From NCBI GenBank assembly GCA_030789695.1, contig CM061130.1:11275860-11339859 (forward strand): DNA of 64,000 nucleotides, written 5' to 3'. This DNA is from Scilla litardierei (lineage: Eukaryota; Streptophyta; Magnoliopsida; Asparagales; Asparagaceae). The stretch's first letter is position 1. Each line of letters opens with the position of its first letter. Below are positions 11,548 to 23,700 of the stretch, one piece after another. The position numbers and the translations under genes are program-made. The notes under the pieces are model-generated. The model made no database searches, had not been told where the DNA came from, and saw nothing but the letters and a program-made list of their open reading frames with translations.

Positions 11548-11885
11548 TGACATCTTTAGTTTTTGTGTTATAAAAATTACATAAAAATTTATAAAATTAA
11601 AAGAAATAAGGGTGTAAAAAAACAAATGGACCTATTTGTCTCGCGAGCCCAACCCACCCAATATAGCCTGTCATTGATTGGAGTTGCGTGTCGAGTTGTC
11701 TCCAAATACGGGTTTAGCGGATCCTCTATGTTGCAACTCCGATTAGGCCTAACTCAAACCGCCTATAGGATGACGGGTTGGTCAATCCCGGCCCATTCGT
11801 TATCTCCCCCGTTAAAAACCCTCTATTTATTATGAAAATTAGAGGGAGAGAAGCAAATTGATCCCTAGACACTACTTTCTATTTA
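11548..11885 (+). repeat. Copy of an F-box gene upstream region, lacking its gene
   Basis: It resembles 25895-26220, which lies just upstream of the F-box pseudogene (shared GAGCCCAACCCACCCAA, CCCATTCGT, CCCGTTAAAA and CTACTTTCTATTT). This copy has about 65 extra bases (about 11700-11768). Homology stops at about 11885, where LTR-like sequence begins. Confidence 0.72.
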
Positions 11886-12427
11886 TAGAGTTTGAAGAAT
11901 GAATTTAAGTTTCAAAAACCTTTAACTTTAGCTCCTCAAATCAAGCAAGCGAGTAAATGAGGGAGCGAATTCTGGAAGGTCAAACACGCAGCTGGTAGTC
12001 GACTCCCAAGGCAGGTAGTTGACTCTCAGTGAGTTTTCATTGAAAACTCTGCTCATACTGGTAGTCGACTCTCTCCTTTGATAGTCGACTCACAGAGCAT
12101 ATTTTCATTGAAACTCAGCTGAAAAAGATAAGTAATAAACTCCTGGGTATTTGGATATTGACTACGAAGTTAAATAAAATAACAATGCTCTCAACGAGTT
12201 TTAAAACGAGTTTGAAAAACTTTGTTTCGAAAATGTTTGTGCGTGTGCGCACACAATAAACCTTGGCTTTAACATATTCCTAACCGAACAAGTCACACAC
12301 TAGACTAAGTAGAAGACTTTTGAAGCCGATCAGATATAGATGTAGATGCACGCTTCACTTTGAATTTGATTTCCTCTTTGATTAAGCTTGAGCACGTTCC
12401 ATGAGCTTCACCTTTGAGCTTCACTTT
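11886..12427 (-). repeat. Truncated LTR with AGTCGACT motifs, outer layer of the nest (left part)
   Basis: It contains at least four GTAGTCGACTC-type palindromes (about 11993-12095) and resembles the organisation of the minus-strand LTR at 54351-55849. It probably continues at 24658-24815, beyond the nested insertions. Orientation is inferred from that comparison. Confidence 0.55.
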
Positions 12428-12432
12428 ATAAG

Positions 12433-14000
12433 TGACGCGCCCCAGGTGTGTAGCGGTAGATGTGTGCAATAATACGATCGGGAGCGTGAGATTTAAATAT
12501 TTGTAACCGCAAGCGCACGGTGTTGTAGTGTGGCTTGGGGGTCGAACTCAGGGAGGCGTGGATGTGCTTGTGTCAAAGAGGATCAAACTCACCCCATGTG
12601 CGAGCTAGCCCGGATCAGATGGTGGTTTGTCACGGTAAATGGAATGCAAGGTATAGACAATATAAAGGAAAACCCCGGGACTTTGGTTTCCACCCTATCG
12701 AGCGACTCTCGCCGATACGGCCTACGGGTAGGATAGCGATCGGAATTAGGGCCTAATGGTGAGACGTTGCCTCTGAAAGTGGTACCGGCGTCCCATGGGC
12801 CCGATATTCCGGTCGGTGCCCAGGATGATACACCGGACTTCCCGGGTTCGATCAGTGGGCACTCCCGTGTCCATTAACACTGATCGAATCCGGGAGCACT
12901 AAGCTCGCAACGATAACTCCCAACGTCTCATCCTGCCGCTCTCGCGCGCTAGGATTCGGCATCTACGCTAAGGGCGTGAGCTATGGCTAGGGAGTCAACC
13001 GCCAAGTTTATTCCCCCTTGGACCGACGGTCAAAGGCGGTCTTTTTCCTGCCGATTACAATAAAACACCCCGCGTAACCGTTAGATTACTAATCCTTATC
13101 GATTTCCTAGTCCTATGGACGCATCGGGAAAATCCCACGAAGGGGTTTCCGCCAAAATCCCAGATTTAGTAAAAAGCGATCTAAACAGAAATCGACCGTA
13201 AAAATCATGATCAGACAATAGAAATGCAATGGTAGTACAGCAATTAAGATAATACTAAAGTTTGACAAAGATCTGAAAACTTACAAAAACTGGGAAATTA
13301 CAGCCGTCACAAAATGAAGAAAACAGTAAAAAATAACCAACTTTCGTTTCTGGAAAACCTAGGGTTCTATATATAGGAAAAGATATCACCCGATCGGTTG
13401 ACAAGTCAACCGATCGGGTGATCAGAACCAAACTTCGGCAGCGAGATGCGGGACTTCACCCGGTCAGGATGAACCGGTCGGTTGAAGCGTGGATGTGACC
13501 GGTTGGATCTTGGCGCCGACCGGGTGAGGAGACCGGTTGGATCTTCGTGTCTTGGCCTTGGAGATTCAGCTACAGGTGAACCGATCGGGTGAAAGTCACC
13601 CGATCGGTTGGTAATCAGCTTCGAATTCCAGAGAGTTTGGGCTTTTGACCCGGTCACTGAACCGACCGGGTGACTTCTTGTGAGCTCCAAGCTGCGTCCG
13701 GGTGGTGCACGCGTGCATCACCCGATCGGTTGAAGATGATCAACCGATCGGGTGAGGGGCTGAAATATGCTATCTTCGTCGTTTGACCCCCTGGGTCACG
13801 CGTGACTCCTCCCGTTGCTCCGGGGACTTATGATATCTTCATTAAATGTCCCCTATGTGGACAATCTCCTGCAAACATGGAAAAACAAAGAAAAGTGAAA
13901 GAAAACGAGAAAATACGAGAAACGGGTACGAGACGGCGGAAAATAACGGAAAAACACAAAAGAAAACGTGCGTGAACATATGAAATATAAACGCACGTCA
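12433..14000 (-). repeat. 3' LTR of Athila-B
   Basis: It begins TGACGCGCCCC and ends ACGCACGTCA on the plus strand, giving TG...CA termini. About thirteen copies of an ACCGATCGGGTGA/CACCCGATCGGTT motif lie in both orientations at 13385-13760. Confidence 0.92.
13385..13760. repeat. CCGATCGG palindromic-motif cluster in the 3' LTR
   Basis: Near-palindromic 14-mers with core CCGATCGG (variants CCGGTCGG, CCGACCGG) occur as inverted pairs separated by a few bases, for example at 13386-13422 and 13718-13757. Confidence 0.85.
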
Positions 14001-14018
14001 AAATCCCCCAAGCTGAAC
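14001..14018 (-). other. Polypurine tract of Athila-B
   Basis: Read on the minus strand, AGCTTGGGGGATTT lies directly before the LTR start TGACGTGCG. Two further AGCTTGGGGG-type tracts lie at about 15293 and 15554, each beside a short inverted repeat. Confidence 0.8.
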
Positions 14019-15640
14019 CCTTCCTCGTCCTCGAGGAAGACGAGTGAGGGTAGGAGCTCGGAGGGAGAAAATAGAGAGAAAGAGAGAAAAAGAAAACTCT
14101 ATATCCTAGATCACCCGTCAGGGCCAACAAAATCAAAAACGACACACCAAGCAAGCAAACGCCAAATCACATCACTAAACCAAGGAATACGAGTCCAGAC
14201 AAGTGCCGTGGGCCCACGCGGTGAAGCGCGAGTGAGTGTGGTCGTGCGCTAGCAGTCCGTGTCACTATCTACGATGTGCGATAAAGCTCGATATACACAA
14301 ATCCAGGAAATGACCCAAATATCGATTCGAATTGAATAAAGCGGTGAATATATGTAGTTCAAGCATGCATGAGAATAGAGAGAGAATCGAAACATATCAT
14401 GCGTCGGGGACTCCACAACTAGGGTTAAGGAAATCACCACACTAAAGCCTAGATAATAGCTAAAAAGTTCCTAAGCCAAGTGTTTTCGAAACCGATGGGG
14501 GTTGAGATGATGTGGAGAAGAACACTCGGTGCAAATTCTCGCCTTCCCTTTATTCTCGGCAAGTAGGAAAAGATATTCACACGGGAATTTTTTTTGGGTT
14601 TTGGGTATTTGTATATTTTTTTGGATTTTTTGCTATACAATTTTTTTCTTTCTTTTCTTTTCTTTTTGGGTTTTTCTTTTCTTTTCTCTTTTTTTTTTGG
14701 ATTTTTGGGTTTTTGGCTATACACATGTGTACTCTCCCAAGTGGGAGAACGGTACACGACGAGGGGATTTGCACCAAGTAAAACAAAAAAGAAATCGGAA
14801 TCTAAACACTTGGGCAAAGGAAACTATTCTCGCTAATTAGAGCATGGGCTAAATGGGTTATCCTAGTCCTTAATTGTGGAATCCCGACACATGCGAAATG
14901 AAGCATACGATATATATAATCATGCACACAGAAACAGACAAGAGAAGCAAATACCGCATTATTCATATCGAAGCGTGATAATCTAGGGGTCATTCCTGGA
15001 CAGGTATATAAAGTAAAATCACAAAGCAGAAGCACACCAAACAGCTAGGCACGACACACGACTCACAAAAAGCTAAGTGGACCCACGATGCATGAAATGC
15101 AAGAGGACTCGATATCCTAGGGTTAGTGAGTGTGATTATCGATGCCATGCTAGGTGTGTGTGATTTTGTGGCAATTCATCATATAGGGTTCATTTCTAGG
15201 AGGAGATAAAAAGAAGAAAAGAAAATTTTAAAACACGATGAAAACGACACAAAAACAAAAAAGAAAGACTCAAATGACGCACAAAGTGCGACTCCCCCAA
15301 GCTGAAGCTTGCATTGCCCTCAATGCAATAAGAGTGAGTACGGGAGGGCAATGAAAATGGGGGGAATACGCACTGACACAAAAAGAAATGAAAAACATGG
15401 AAAACACAGATACGAAACTGAAAATAAAGAAAAATCAAAATCAAACCACACGACATAAAAATAGAAAAAGAAAGAAAGAAAATGATACGACACGACAAAT
15501 GAAACAAGCACACACACAAAGAAGACAAAACACGACGACACAGCAAAATAGACTTCCCCCAAGCTAGACATGACAATGCTAGCAATGAGATATGATCGTG
15601 AAAGTGCAGAGATATGCAAGGGGGAGGTCAAAAAACAAAG
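14019..15640 (-). other. Non-coding 3' region of Athila-B with low-complexity tracts
   Basis: No credible gene. The region 14580-14720 is a T/G-rich run (A/C-rich on the element strand), which explains the Lys-rich minus-strand frame at 14449-14817. Frames at 15196-15649 are also compositional. Confidence 0.6.
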
Positions 15641-15652
15641 TGGAATCAAAAA

Positions 15653-17734
15653 TCAGGAGAAGGCGAGTCCTCGCCCTCCTCGGAAGAGGGTGTGGCTGGG
15701 TGGTTGGGGGATGCGGGGGGTGTGCGGAGAAGTGGGGACAGAGGTGGGGGAATAGGTGCAGTGGTGGTGTGAACGATGGGTAGAGTGTCGGTGGAGGTGG
15801 GTGGTGGTGGAAGTACGACGATCAAAGACGGTGGTAGAAGGGATAGAAATGGGGAGAGAAGACGTGATGGTGACGGTAGTGGGTGGGGGTGGGAGAGATT
15901 TGGAGCGCACCGGCAATTTCTTGCGGCGCACATATGAAGTGACGGTGGAGGAGGTAGAAGGTGGTGTGGGTGCGATAGAAGTGGTCATGAGAGTAGAGGT
16001 GGATACGGGGATGGGAATAGATATGGGAGGGGGAGATGATCGCCTAGGTGGTGGTGGATGGGGGGTGGTGGATGGGTGGGATGGTGGAGGAGAAGATCGT
16101 CGAGGGGGTGAAGGTGGTGGTGAGGGTGGTGGTGTGGGTGGTGGTGGTCCGTGGAGGTGAGTGAGAAGGCGAAGGATGGCAGCCACGTTCCTCTCAAGTG
16201 TGAGGAAGCATGGGTGAGTGAGAAAGGAGGATGGTGATGGGTCCGAGGGGGCAGAGGACATGGCAAGATCACGGAGGGCTACGACCTCCCTCTCAAGAGC
16301 AAGACGGGCAGAGACCTGGCGGCGACCAAAGGAAGTGGACTGACGTGAAGCGGAAGTGGTGCCGGCAAGTGATGTGGAAGTAGTGCCGGTGGCAGTGGTC
16401 ATGCCGGCACTGGACACAAGGCCAGAGATGGCCGCAAAAAGATGCTCAGAAGTGATGGGGCCAGGAGCAGAAACAGGGTGACTCGGGCCAGCCCCGGTAT
16501 CTCCCCGGGACGCAGGAATATCCCGCTCGCCTAAGTGGGCGGCAGGGGAAGGTGATCTGCGTGCGTCCGGGGGAAGGAATGGAAGGTGCAACCCCGCTAG
16601 AAACTCGGGATCGGGCGGAAAAGTCCAATCCGCCACGATAGCAACAGTCATGCGAGCGGGGTTGGGGAGAATGGTGTAGGGGCGAGGGGGGTGGCCGTAA
16701 TTGAAATCGAAACGCCCATCGGGGCGGGGCTTAATCATATGAATGTGCCGCAGGACGTCAAGATCTAGACGTGAGGGTCCTGCGGTGACGGGAAGATCAC
16801 GGGGGATGAGGATATTAAACTGGGGGTAAGAAGCAATAATAGTGATAATGCCCCCACAACAGATCTTGCCCTTCCCGGCCCTGCTAATCTCGAGAAGCTT
16901 GTAAACAAGCCAATCGCCGGCATGGACAGGGACAGTCGGGGCCCTAAAGCTAATCCCATCATCATCACGAACAAAGGGGAAAGTCATGGCCTAGAGAATA
17001 AAAAGATCAGGGATAGTCACGGTGCCTGACTCGTCCCTGGGGAAAATGCAGAGGATATGATCCTATGGGCCAGACGAAATATGGGATGGATGATGGAGGA
17101 GGCCTTGGCCTTACCTCGGGGATAGCGACGGAGTATGGTGAGGCGGAACCAAAAGTTATCGACGTCAAATTCCGGGGGGGTATCCGTAGTGTCGGATAGC
17201 GTCATTCCCTAGAATAGGGAAACCAAATATATTGTTGATGGTATCCAGGTTGGTGCGGATGGTTTTGTTACGCACCCGGAAAATGACAGTCGACCCCGAC
17301 TCACAAACGAGTGAGGAAAGAAATTGTAGGGTGAGTGACGGGTAGGATACAGCAGAGGCATTCAGGAAGGCCAACCAACCTAAGTTAGCAAAAAGAGTTT
17401 CGACCTTGGTGAAGACACCGAGGTCGACGAGTGATTCGGTGTGGGCAAACTTGGTTGATAGATGCCCCCGAGCATCTAGTCTACAATAAAAGTCTTTCTG
17501 CTCTTGGTTCCTAAATAGGTACCCATGCGGGCCCAACATGGGGTCCACAGGGGGGATAACAGGTGGGGGAGGGGCTAGTGTCAGTTCACGTGTGTGGGGA
17601 GGAGGACGTGTTTGTTTCCGTCTCTTTCGAGACGGTTCCTCCTCCCGCAAGATACCCTTCCCCTTATCTCTATCCCGGGCCATGTGTGCGTGTGAGTGAT
17701 GCAAATGAGTGTGAAATACTATCGAAGTGCACAC
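15653..17734 (-). pseudogene. Athila ORF (env-position ORF), frameshifted
   Basis: On the minus strand an ORF from 17734 carries a basic N-terminus and then 'YLFRNQEQKDFYCRLDARGH', 'LGWLAFLNASAVSYPSLTLQ' and 'NNIFGFPILGND', the pattern of the Athila ORF / plant transposon protein family. The frame shifts near 17170-17205 ('NFWFRLTILRRYPRGKAKA') and again near 17000. It continues from 16987 with 'IITIIASYPQFNILIPRDLP' and a Pro/Ser/Thr-rich C-terminus. In complete Athila elements an ORF of unproven, possibly envelope-like, function lies between pol and the 3' LTR, as here. No membrane segment is obvious. Family assignment is from motif pattern only. Confidence 0.65.
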
Positions 17735-17779
17735 ACACGAACAATTAAGCGAATTAAATATCTAGGGTAAAAATTGAAA

Positions 17780-18120
17780 TTTGAGAAGTGGAGCGAAGTT
17801 ACCCAGTAGAGATTCGAGTTCTTCGCTTGTAGTTGACCCAATGCCGTGCAATGGGAGAAGTGTGGAGCCGCGACACTCTTCTTCAGCAAAAATTCGAAAG
17901 TAGGGGTGGATATTGTGGATTAGGGCTAGAAAAATGCGAAATAGGAGAGAGGGAGAGAGAGAAAGAGATGGAGAGATGGAAGGTGGAGGTGGAGAGAGAG
18001 GCTAATGGAGGAGTGGAGGAAGTGGGAGAGGAGTTTTCGGCCGTTGGGAGAGGTTGGAAGGCGAAACGACGGCGAAGAAAGCGATCGGGCGAGGGGCTGT
18101 GAACGGGTGGGTCGGGGGAT
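17780..18120. other. Purine-rich stretch upstream of the Athila ORF
   Basis: GAGAGA/GGAGG-rich on the plus strand; the frame at 17833-18102 is compositional. It may be untranslated leader of the ORF on the minus strand. Confidence 0.4.
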
Positions 18121-18135
18121 ATTTATAGGGTTTAA

Positions 18136-18495
18136 GTCGAACCGATCGGGTGAGAAGTCACCCGATCGGTTGACTTTAGGTCGAAATTTTAAGCTGAAAA
18201 AACGCTACAGGCGAACCGGTCGGGTGATAACTCACCCGATCGGTTGGCCGCTCCACAGATTTTTCCCGAAAGTTTAGGGTTTCTCACCCGGTCCCTCAAC
18301 CGGTCTTGCTTCTTGTCACCCGATCGGTTGACAAATTTCTGAAATTTTCCCGAGAGTTTCCCCAGGTCACCCGGTCTGCCAACCGGTCTCTTCTTTCCTC
18401 ACCCGGTCGGTTCATTAAGTGGCAGACATGGCCGTTAGCTGATACATCCCAACCGATCGGTTGAGTTATCAACCGATCGGTTGGGGCCTTGTTTT
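18136..18495. repeat. Internal CCGATCGG motif block of Athila-B
   Basis: The same ACCGATCGGGTGA/CACCCGATCGGTTG motifs as in the LTRs recur here, between protease and the ORF. This suggests the block was copied from LTR sequence or is maintained under a shared constraint. Confidence 0.85.
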
Positions 18496-18680
18496 CTGCA
18501 AAAACCCACAAATCGCCTAAGTTCCACAACGGAAGTTCTTGCGGCTGGATTTATTTATAAAAATAGATAAAATAAAGTTAAAAATAATCCTAAAAATTGA
18601 AACAAAAGTTTAGAGCATGGGTTGCCTCCCATGAAGCGCTTTTGTTTAACGTCGTTTAGCTCGACGCCCGTTGATGATGT

Positions 18681-20177
18681 TCATGGTGGGCGATACGGGT
18701 GATGCCCAAAATCCGGCATCTCTTCAACTCCAGAGCTTATGGCTATTGGTGTAGTCGGCGGCTGTAAGAAGATTCGCTCAACTACCCTCCCTTTGTCGAC
18801 AGGATCCGGGGGCTTCTCCCTCAAATTGGCGTCTACCGCCATCTTTTTCAGGATCCGGACCTCATCACCGGTGAGGTCCATGGGTTCTTTCCCTTTTCTC
18901 CTCGTAGGAGGAGCCTTAGGGAATCCGGGAGGGATCACATGTCGCGCGACCGCCCCATCAGCAACTTCTTTCTTTGGGGAGCCAACTTGCTCTCCAAGGT
19001 CCCCCAAGCTATCGGGGGGATTCCTCGAGAGTACTTCCCAGGCACTTGTTTCAACAGCTCTATCTTCTTCGTTCTCCAACATACTGATACTAGGATCGTC
19101 CGGGGGGTTTGGGTGCTTCATCGACAACCCTAAGTCAAATTCGACTCTTTCTTCGCCGACATTGAGGGAAAGCTTCCCATTCTTCACGTCTATCAAAACT
19201 CCGGCGGTTGCCATAAAGGGTCGTCCCAGGATAATAGGAGTATGCTTGTCTTCCGGCATGTCCATCACCACAAAATCAACCGGTACTTGTACTCCTCTCA
19301 CATCGACGGGGAGGTCGTCCACTACTCCCACCGGGTACTTGACCGAACGGTCAACAAGTTGTAATGTCATGCCGGTGGGCTCTAAGTCTCCCATCCCTAT
19401 TCTCTTGTACAGCGATAGGGGCATTAAGCTGACGCTCGCTCCTAGATCGACGAGCGCCCTCTGGATTTGCACTTCCCCAATAGAGCAAGGGATGGAGAAA
19501 CTTCCTGGGTCTTTGAGCTTGGGCGGATTTGCGCGCTGAATGAGGGCGCTGCACTCCGCCGTTAACACGACCTTCTCTTTTCTAGATCCCCGTGTCACCA
19601 AGTCTTTCAGAAATTTGGCATATGAGGGAATTGTCTCGATGGCCTCGAGGAAGGGGATTTGTAAGCTCAGATCTTTCACCATGGCAAAGAATTTGCCATA
19701 CTTCTCATCGATTTTGGCTTTGGCAAGCCGTTGTGGGAAAGGCACAATGGGCTTGAATACTCTTAGGTTCCCTTCCTCATCCTTCTTCTTCTCCTCTCTA
19801 TGAACTCCCTCCGGAGTAGTTGGCTTGGGCGACGAAGCACCGTCGTCATTTAATTTCTCAATTGGTTGTTCCACGACCAACGGTGCTTCCGGTCCTTTGG
19901 GGGGCATTCTCGTGGGTATTTGTGTTCCGCTCCTCAAGACGATGGCGGACACGTTCTCATGCTCATGCGTGAGCGCCAAGGTCCGATTTAACCCCCTCGG
20001 GTTCACCTCAGGCTGTGGCGGTAAAAGATTCTGCGGTCTCTGAAGGTTCGCCACTTGCAACCCCAGCTGGGTCACCTGATCAGTGAGGACTCTTTGTCCC
20101 ATCTCCAGCTTCAGATTTATCTTCTCCTGGTTGGCGATGTATTGAGTCAAGAGGGACTCAACCGGAGAGATGGCCCT
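18681..20177 (-). pseudogene. pro: Athila-B protease region of gag-pro
   Basis: The frame continues from gag after one TAG and runs to 18681. It contains the retroviral-type aspartic protease signature 'ALVDLGASVSLMPLSLYKRI' (DLGA active site, the usual Athila/Tat form), and the flap and C-terminal elements 'GVQVPVDFVVMDMPEDKHTP' and 'IILGRPFMATAGVLIDV'. Upstream lies a Gln/Leu-rich coiled-coil-like segment and a charged linker. It would cleave Gag-Pro in the particle. The frame ends with no RT after it; downstream is GGTTGCCTCCCATGAAGCGC-like sequence near 18620. Confidence 0.8.
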
Positions 20178-21417
20178 CTACTGGCCGTATTGCTGCTGGG
20201 TGGGCTTCTGATTCCTAGGAGCATACTGTTGATACTGTTGTGGAGGTTGTTGCTGCTGAAATTGCTGCTGCTGAAACTGCTGCTGAGGCCTAGCCGGCTG
20301 ATATATCTGCTGTTGTTGCTGAGCCGGCTGTTGATAAGGCGCTCGGTAGCTAAGGTTGGGATGATTCCGGTTGTTGGGAGAGTAGGCCGGGTTGGAGTTG
20401 GTTCGTGGTGGAAAAGGCGCATTCCCTGTAGGATTGTAAAATAATGCGCTCGCCTGATCCAACGGTGGTGAGATGTCACCACCGTCGAACTCTCCAAAAA
20501 CTTCGGATTCCACCGCAGTAATCTGTTGTGAACCGGCGCCACCGGCGCCTACCATCAATGCGGAGATCTGGGTCGACAGCAAGTCAAACTTGCTTGACAA
20601 TTTGTCGACGTCCTCGACCCTATGGATGCCCCCAGATCTAGGTGTGGCCCTCTCGTCACACCACCGCTCATTGTTAGATGCCATATTTTCAAGAATCTGT
20701 CCGGCATCTTCTTCGCTTCTCGACATAAAGGACCCTCCAGCCGCGGCGTCCATGGAAGATTTCAAATCGTCCCTCAACCCATTATAGAACAGATTTATGA
20801 TCTGCCACTTGGGGAGCTCATGGTGGGGACATCTTCTCTGCATCTCCTTGTATCTCGTCCAAGCTTCATGCAAGGACTCGTGGCTGGCCTGGGAGAAGGA
20901 GGAGATCTCACTCCTCAGCTTCATGGTCTTCCCCGGGGGAAAGAACTTTGTCAGAAAAGCATTGGAGAGCTTCTCCCAGGTGTTGAATGTGTTGGGGTCC
21001 TTCCCCCTAAGCCACAGCTTGGCCTTATCTCGCAGGGAGAAGGGGAACAGCTTCAGTCGGATCGCCTCAGTTGTGACACCGTTTATTCCGAAAGGTGTCA
21101 CATTTCTCCAAGAAGGAGTCTAAATGTTCAATCGGGCTCTCCATGGGTGCACCCGAAAATTGATCCTGTTGGATCCACGTCACCAAAGATGGCTTAAGCT
21201 CGAAGCTTTGGGCCGTAATAGCTGGAGGATGGATGGCGGAGGTGGACTCGATGGAAGGCATCGAGTACTCCAGCAGAGACTTGTGAGGTGGGGTGTTCTC
21301 CCCCATGGTTTCAGGATCCTCTCTTCTTCGCTTCTCGGCGGCCAAACGCCTTAGGGTGGCATTTATCTCTGGATCAATGGGGATCAAGTCGTCGAGACTT
21401 CTTGAACTCCTGCGCAT
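20178..21417 (-). pseudogene. gag: Athila-B gag
   Basis: From an ATG at 21417 (minus strand) the N-terminus 'MRRSSRSLDDLIPIDPEINA' leads to 'APMESPIEHLDSFLEKCDT'. A one-base insertion near 21085-21095 then shifts the frame. The next frame (21101 downwards) gives the classic retrotransposon Gag core 'IRLKLFPFSLRDKAKLWL', 'FLTKFFPPGKTMKLRSEI' and 'WTRYKEMQRRCPHHELP'. The C-terminal part is Gln/Pro-rich. A single TAG at 20178-20180 separates this from the in-frame protease region. Gag would build the particle; the frameshift means this copy does not make it intact. Confidence 0.85.
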
Positions 21418-21621
21418 GAAAAACAACAAACACCCGTGAAGCGAAAAGTGGGAAAGAAACAGATAAGATAAGAAAAAAATAAAAATAAAAAATAAGAAAA
21501 TAAAAAGGAAAAAGAAGAATGCGAAAATTATCGCGAGGTAGGGATGAGAGCTAGACACAAGGGTTCATGAAATCCAAAAATAACAAGCACGTTGCCTCCC
21601 CGACAACGGCGCCATAAAGCT
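21418..21621 (-). other. Athila-B 5' leader with tRNA-Asp-like primer binding site
   Basis: Read on the minus strand, TGGCGCCGTTGTCGGGGAGG (21614 downwards) lies seven bases after the LTR end. This is the usual Athila/Tat primer site. Confidence 0.85.
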
Positions 21622-23213
21622 TGACGCCCCCCTGGATGTGTAGCGGTAGATGTGTGCAATAATACGATCGGGGGCGTGAGATTTAAATATTTGTAACCGC
21701 AAGCGCACGGTGTTGTAGTGTGGCTTGGGGGTCGAACTCAGGGAGGCGTGGATGTGCTTGTGTCAAAGAGGATCAAACTCACCCCATGGGCGAGCTAGCC
21801 CGGATCAGATGGTGGTTTGTCACGGTAAATGGAATGCAAGGTATAGACAATATAAAGGAAAAACCCGGGTACTTTGGTTTCCACCCTATCGAACGACTCT
21901 CGCCGATACGGCCTACGGGTAGGATAGCGATCGAAATTAGGGCCTAATGGTGAGACGTTGCCTCTGAAAGTGGTACCGACGTCCCATGGGCCCGATATTC
22001 CGGTCGGTGCCCAGGATGATACGCCGGACTTCCCGGGTTCGATCAGTGGGCACTCCCGTGTCCATTAACACTGATCGACTTCGGGAGCACTAAGCTCGCA
22101 ACGATAACTCCCAACGTCTCATCCTGCCGCTCCCGCGCACTAGGATTCGGCGTCTACGCTAAGGGCGTGAGCTATGGCTAGGGAGTCAACCGCCAAGTTT
22201 ATTCCCCCTTGGCCCGACGGTCAAAGGCGGTCTTTTTCCCGTCGATGATAATAAAACACCCCGCGTAACCGTTAGATTCCTAATCCCTATCGATTTCCTA
22301 GTCCTATGGACGCATCGGGAAAAGCCCACGAAGGGGTTTCCGCCAAATCCCAGATTTGGGAACTACTCACACATATTTAGTAAAAAGCGATCTAAACAGA
22401 AATCGACCGTAAAAATCTTGATCAGACAATAGAAATGCAATGGCAGTAAAGCAATTAAGATAATACTAAAGTTTGGCAAAGATATGAAAACTTACAAAAA
22501 CTGGGAAATTACAGCCGTCACAAAATGAAGAAAACAGTAAAAAATAACCAACTTTCGTTTCTGGAAAACCTAGGGTTCTATATATAGGAAAAGATATCAC
22601 CCGATCGGTTGACAAGTCAACCGGTCGGGTGATCAGAACCAAACTTCGGCAGCGAGATGCGGGACTTCACCCGGTCAGGATGAAACAGTCGGTTGAAGCG
22701 TGGATGTGACCGGTTGGATCTTGGCGCCGACCGGGTGAGGAGACCGGTAGAGCTGACCGTGTCTTGGCTCCAGAGATTCAACTACAGGTGAACCGATCGG
22801 GTGAAAGTCACCTGTTCGGTTGGCAATCAGCTTCGATTTCCAGAGAGTTTGTGCTTTTGACCCGGTCACTGAACCGACCGGGTGACTTCTCGTGATCTCC
22901 AAGCTGCGTCCGGGTGGTGCACGCGTGCATCACCCGATCGGTTGAAGATGATCAACCGATCGGGTGAGGGGCTGAAATATGCTATCTTCGTCGTTTGACC
23001 CCCTTGGGTCACGCGTGACTCCTCCCGTTGCTCCGGGGACTTATGATATCTTCATTAAATGTCCCATATGCGGACAATCTCCTGCAAACATGGAAAAACA
23101 AAAAAAAGTGAAAGAAAACGAGAAAATACGAGAAACGGGTACGAGACGGCGGAAAATAACGGAAAAACACAAAAGAAAACGTGCATGAACGTATGAAATA
23201 TAAACGCACGTCA
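21622..23213 (-). repeat. 5' LTR of Athila-B (1592 bp)
   Basis: It matches 12433-14000 throughout, with scattered substitutions, an extra GGGAACTACTCACACATAT-like segment near 22368-22387, and the same CCGATCGG motif cluster at about 22595-22965. Confidence 0.92.
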
Positions 23214-23424
23214 ATAAGGGACCCTGCAGGGCTACACACACACACTAGAGGGGAGATGAATACTGTAATAGCAGGCAAAGTGCTTAATTAAAAGTTACTA
23301 AAATGAAAGCACAATAAGCAGCGAAAATTAAACAGAGTGCTCAACAACAACAATCACAAACACAAAGATTTTACCCTGGTTTCCCAAAACTTGGGTACAT
23401 CCAGCCACACCAGTATTCACTAGA

Positions 23425-23700
23425 ATTCCTACAAAGAGAAGTGAATACATATCCCACAAAGAGATACCTCACCAAGAGGATTTTTCCCTACACAAGGACC
23501 CAACCAACCCTACAGAGGGGTCAAACTCCCATCTAGAGAATTACTAACTCCCACTCAGAGAATTAGGGTTAGCCTTACACTAGGACACCAAACTCCCACT
23601 AAGAGAGTTACTCCCACAAAGAGAGTTATTCTCACTAAGAGAATATCCTAATCCCACAAAGAGATAAACTCCAACAAAGAGCCACAAAGAGAATTAGTGT
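23425..23700 (-). repeat. Array of ACTCCCAC(A/T)AAGAGA words in the solo LTR
   Basis: About nine degenerate copies of a 17-20-bp word (CTCCCACTAAGAGAGTT and variants) in one orientation. Confidence 0.7.

Larger units (their letters stand above)
12433..23213 (-). mobile_element. Athila-B, Ty3/gypsy element lacking RT, RNase H and integrase
   Basis: Two LTRs (12433-14000 and 21622-23213) are flanked by the direct repeat ATAAG at 12428-12432 and 23214-23218, a perfect 5-bp target duplication. In element orientation (minus strand) the order is LTR, tRNA-Asp-like primer site, gag, protease, a palindrome-rich block, an Athila ORF, polypurine tract and LTR. No reverse transcriptase, RNase H or integrase is present in the 7.6-kb interior. 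The LTRs are very similar but differ by substitutions and at least one indel of about 20 bp. Confidence 0.92.

Noticed and set aside
14449..14840. Lys-rich frame on one strand and Phe-rich frames on the other
   Set aside because: Explained by the T/G-rich low-complexity run; not protein-like.
15756..16160. Gly/Val-rich plus-strand frame
   Set aside because: It is the reverse strand of the Pro/Ser-rich C-terminus of the Athila ORF.
18739..21197. Long plus-strand frames opposite gag-pro
   Set aside because: Antisense of the Athila gag-protease frame, which has the recognised motifs.
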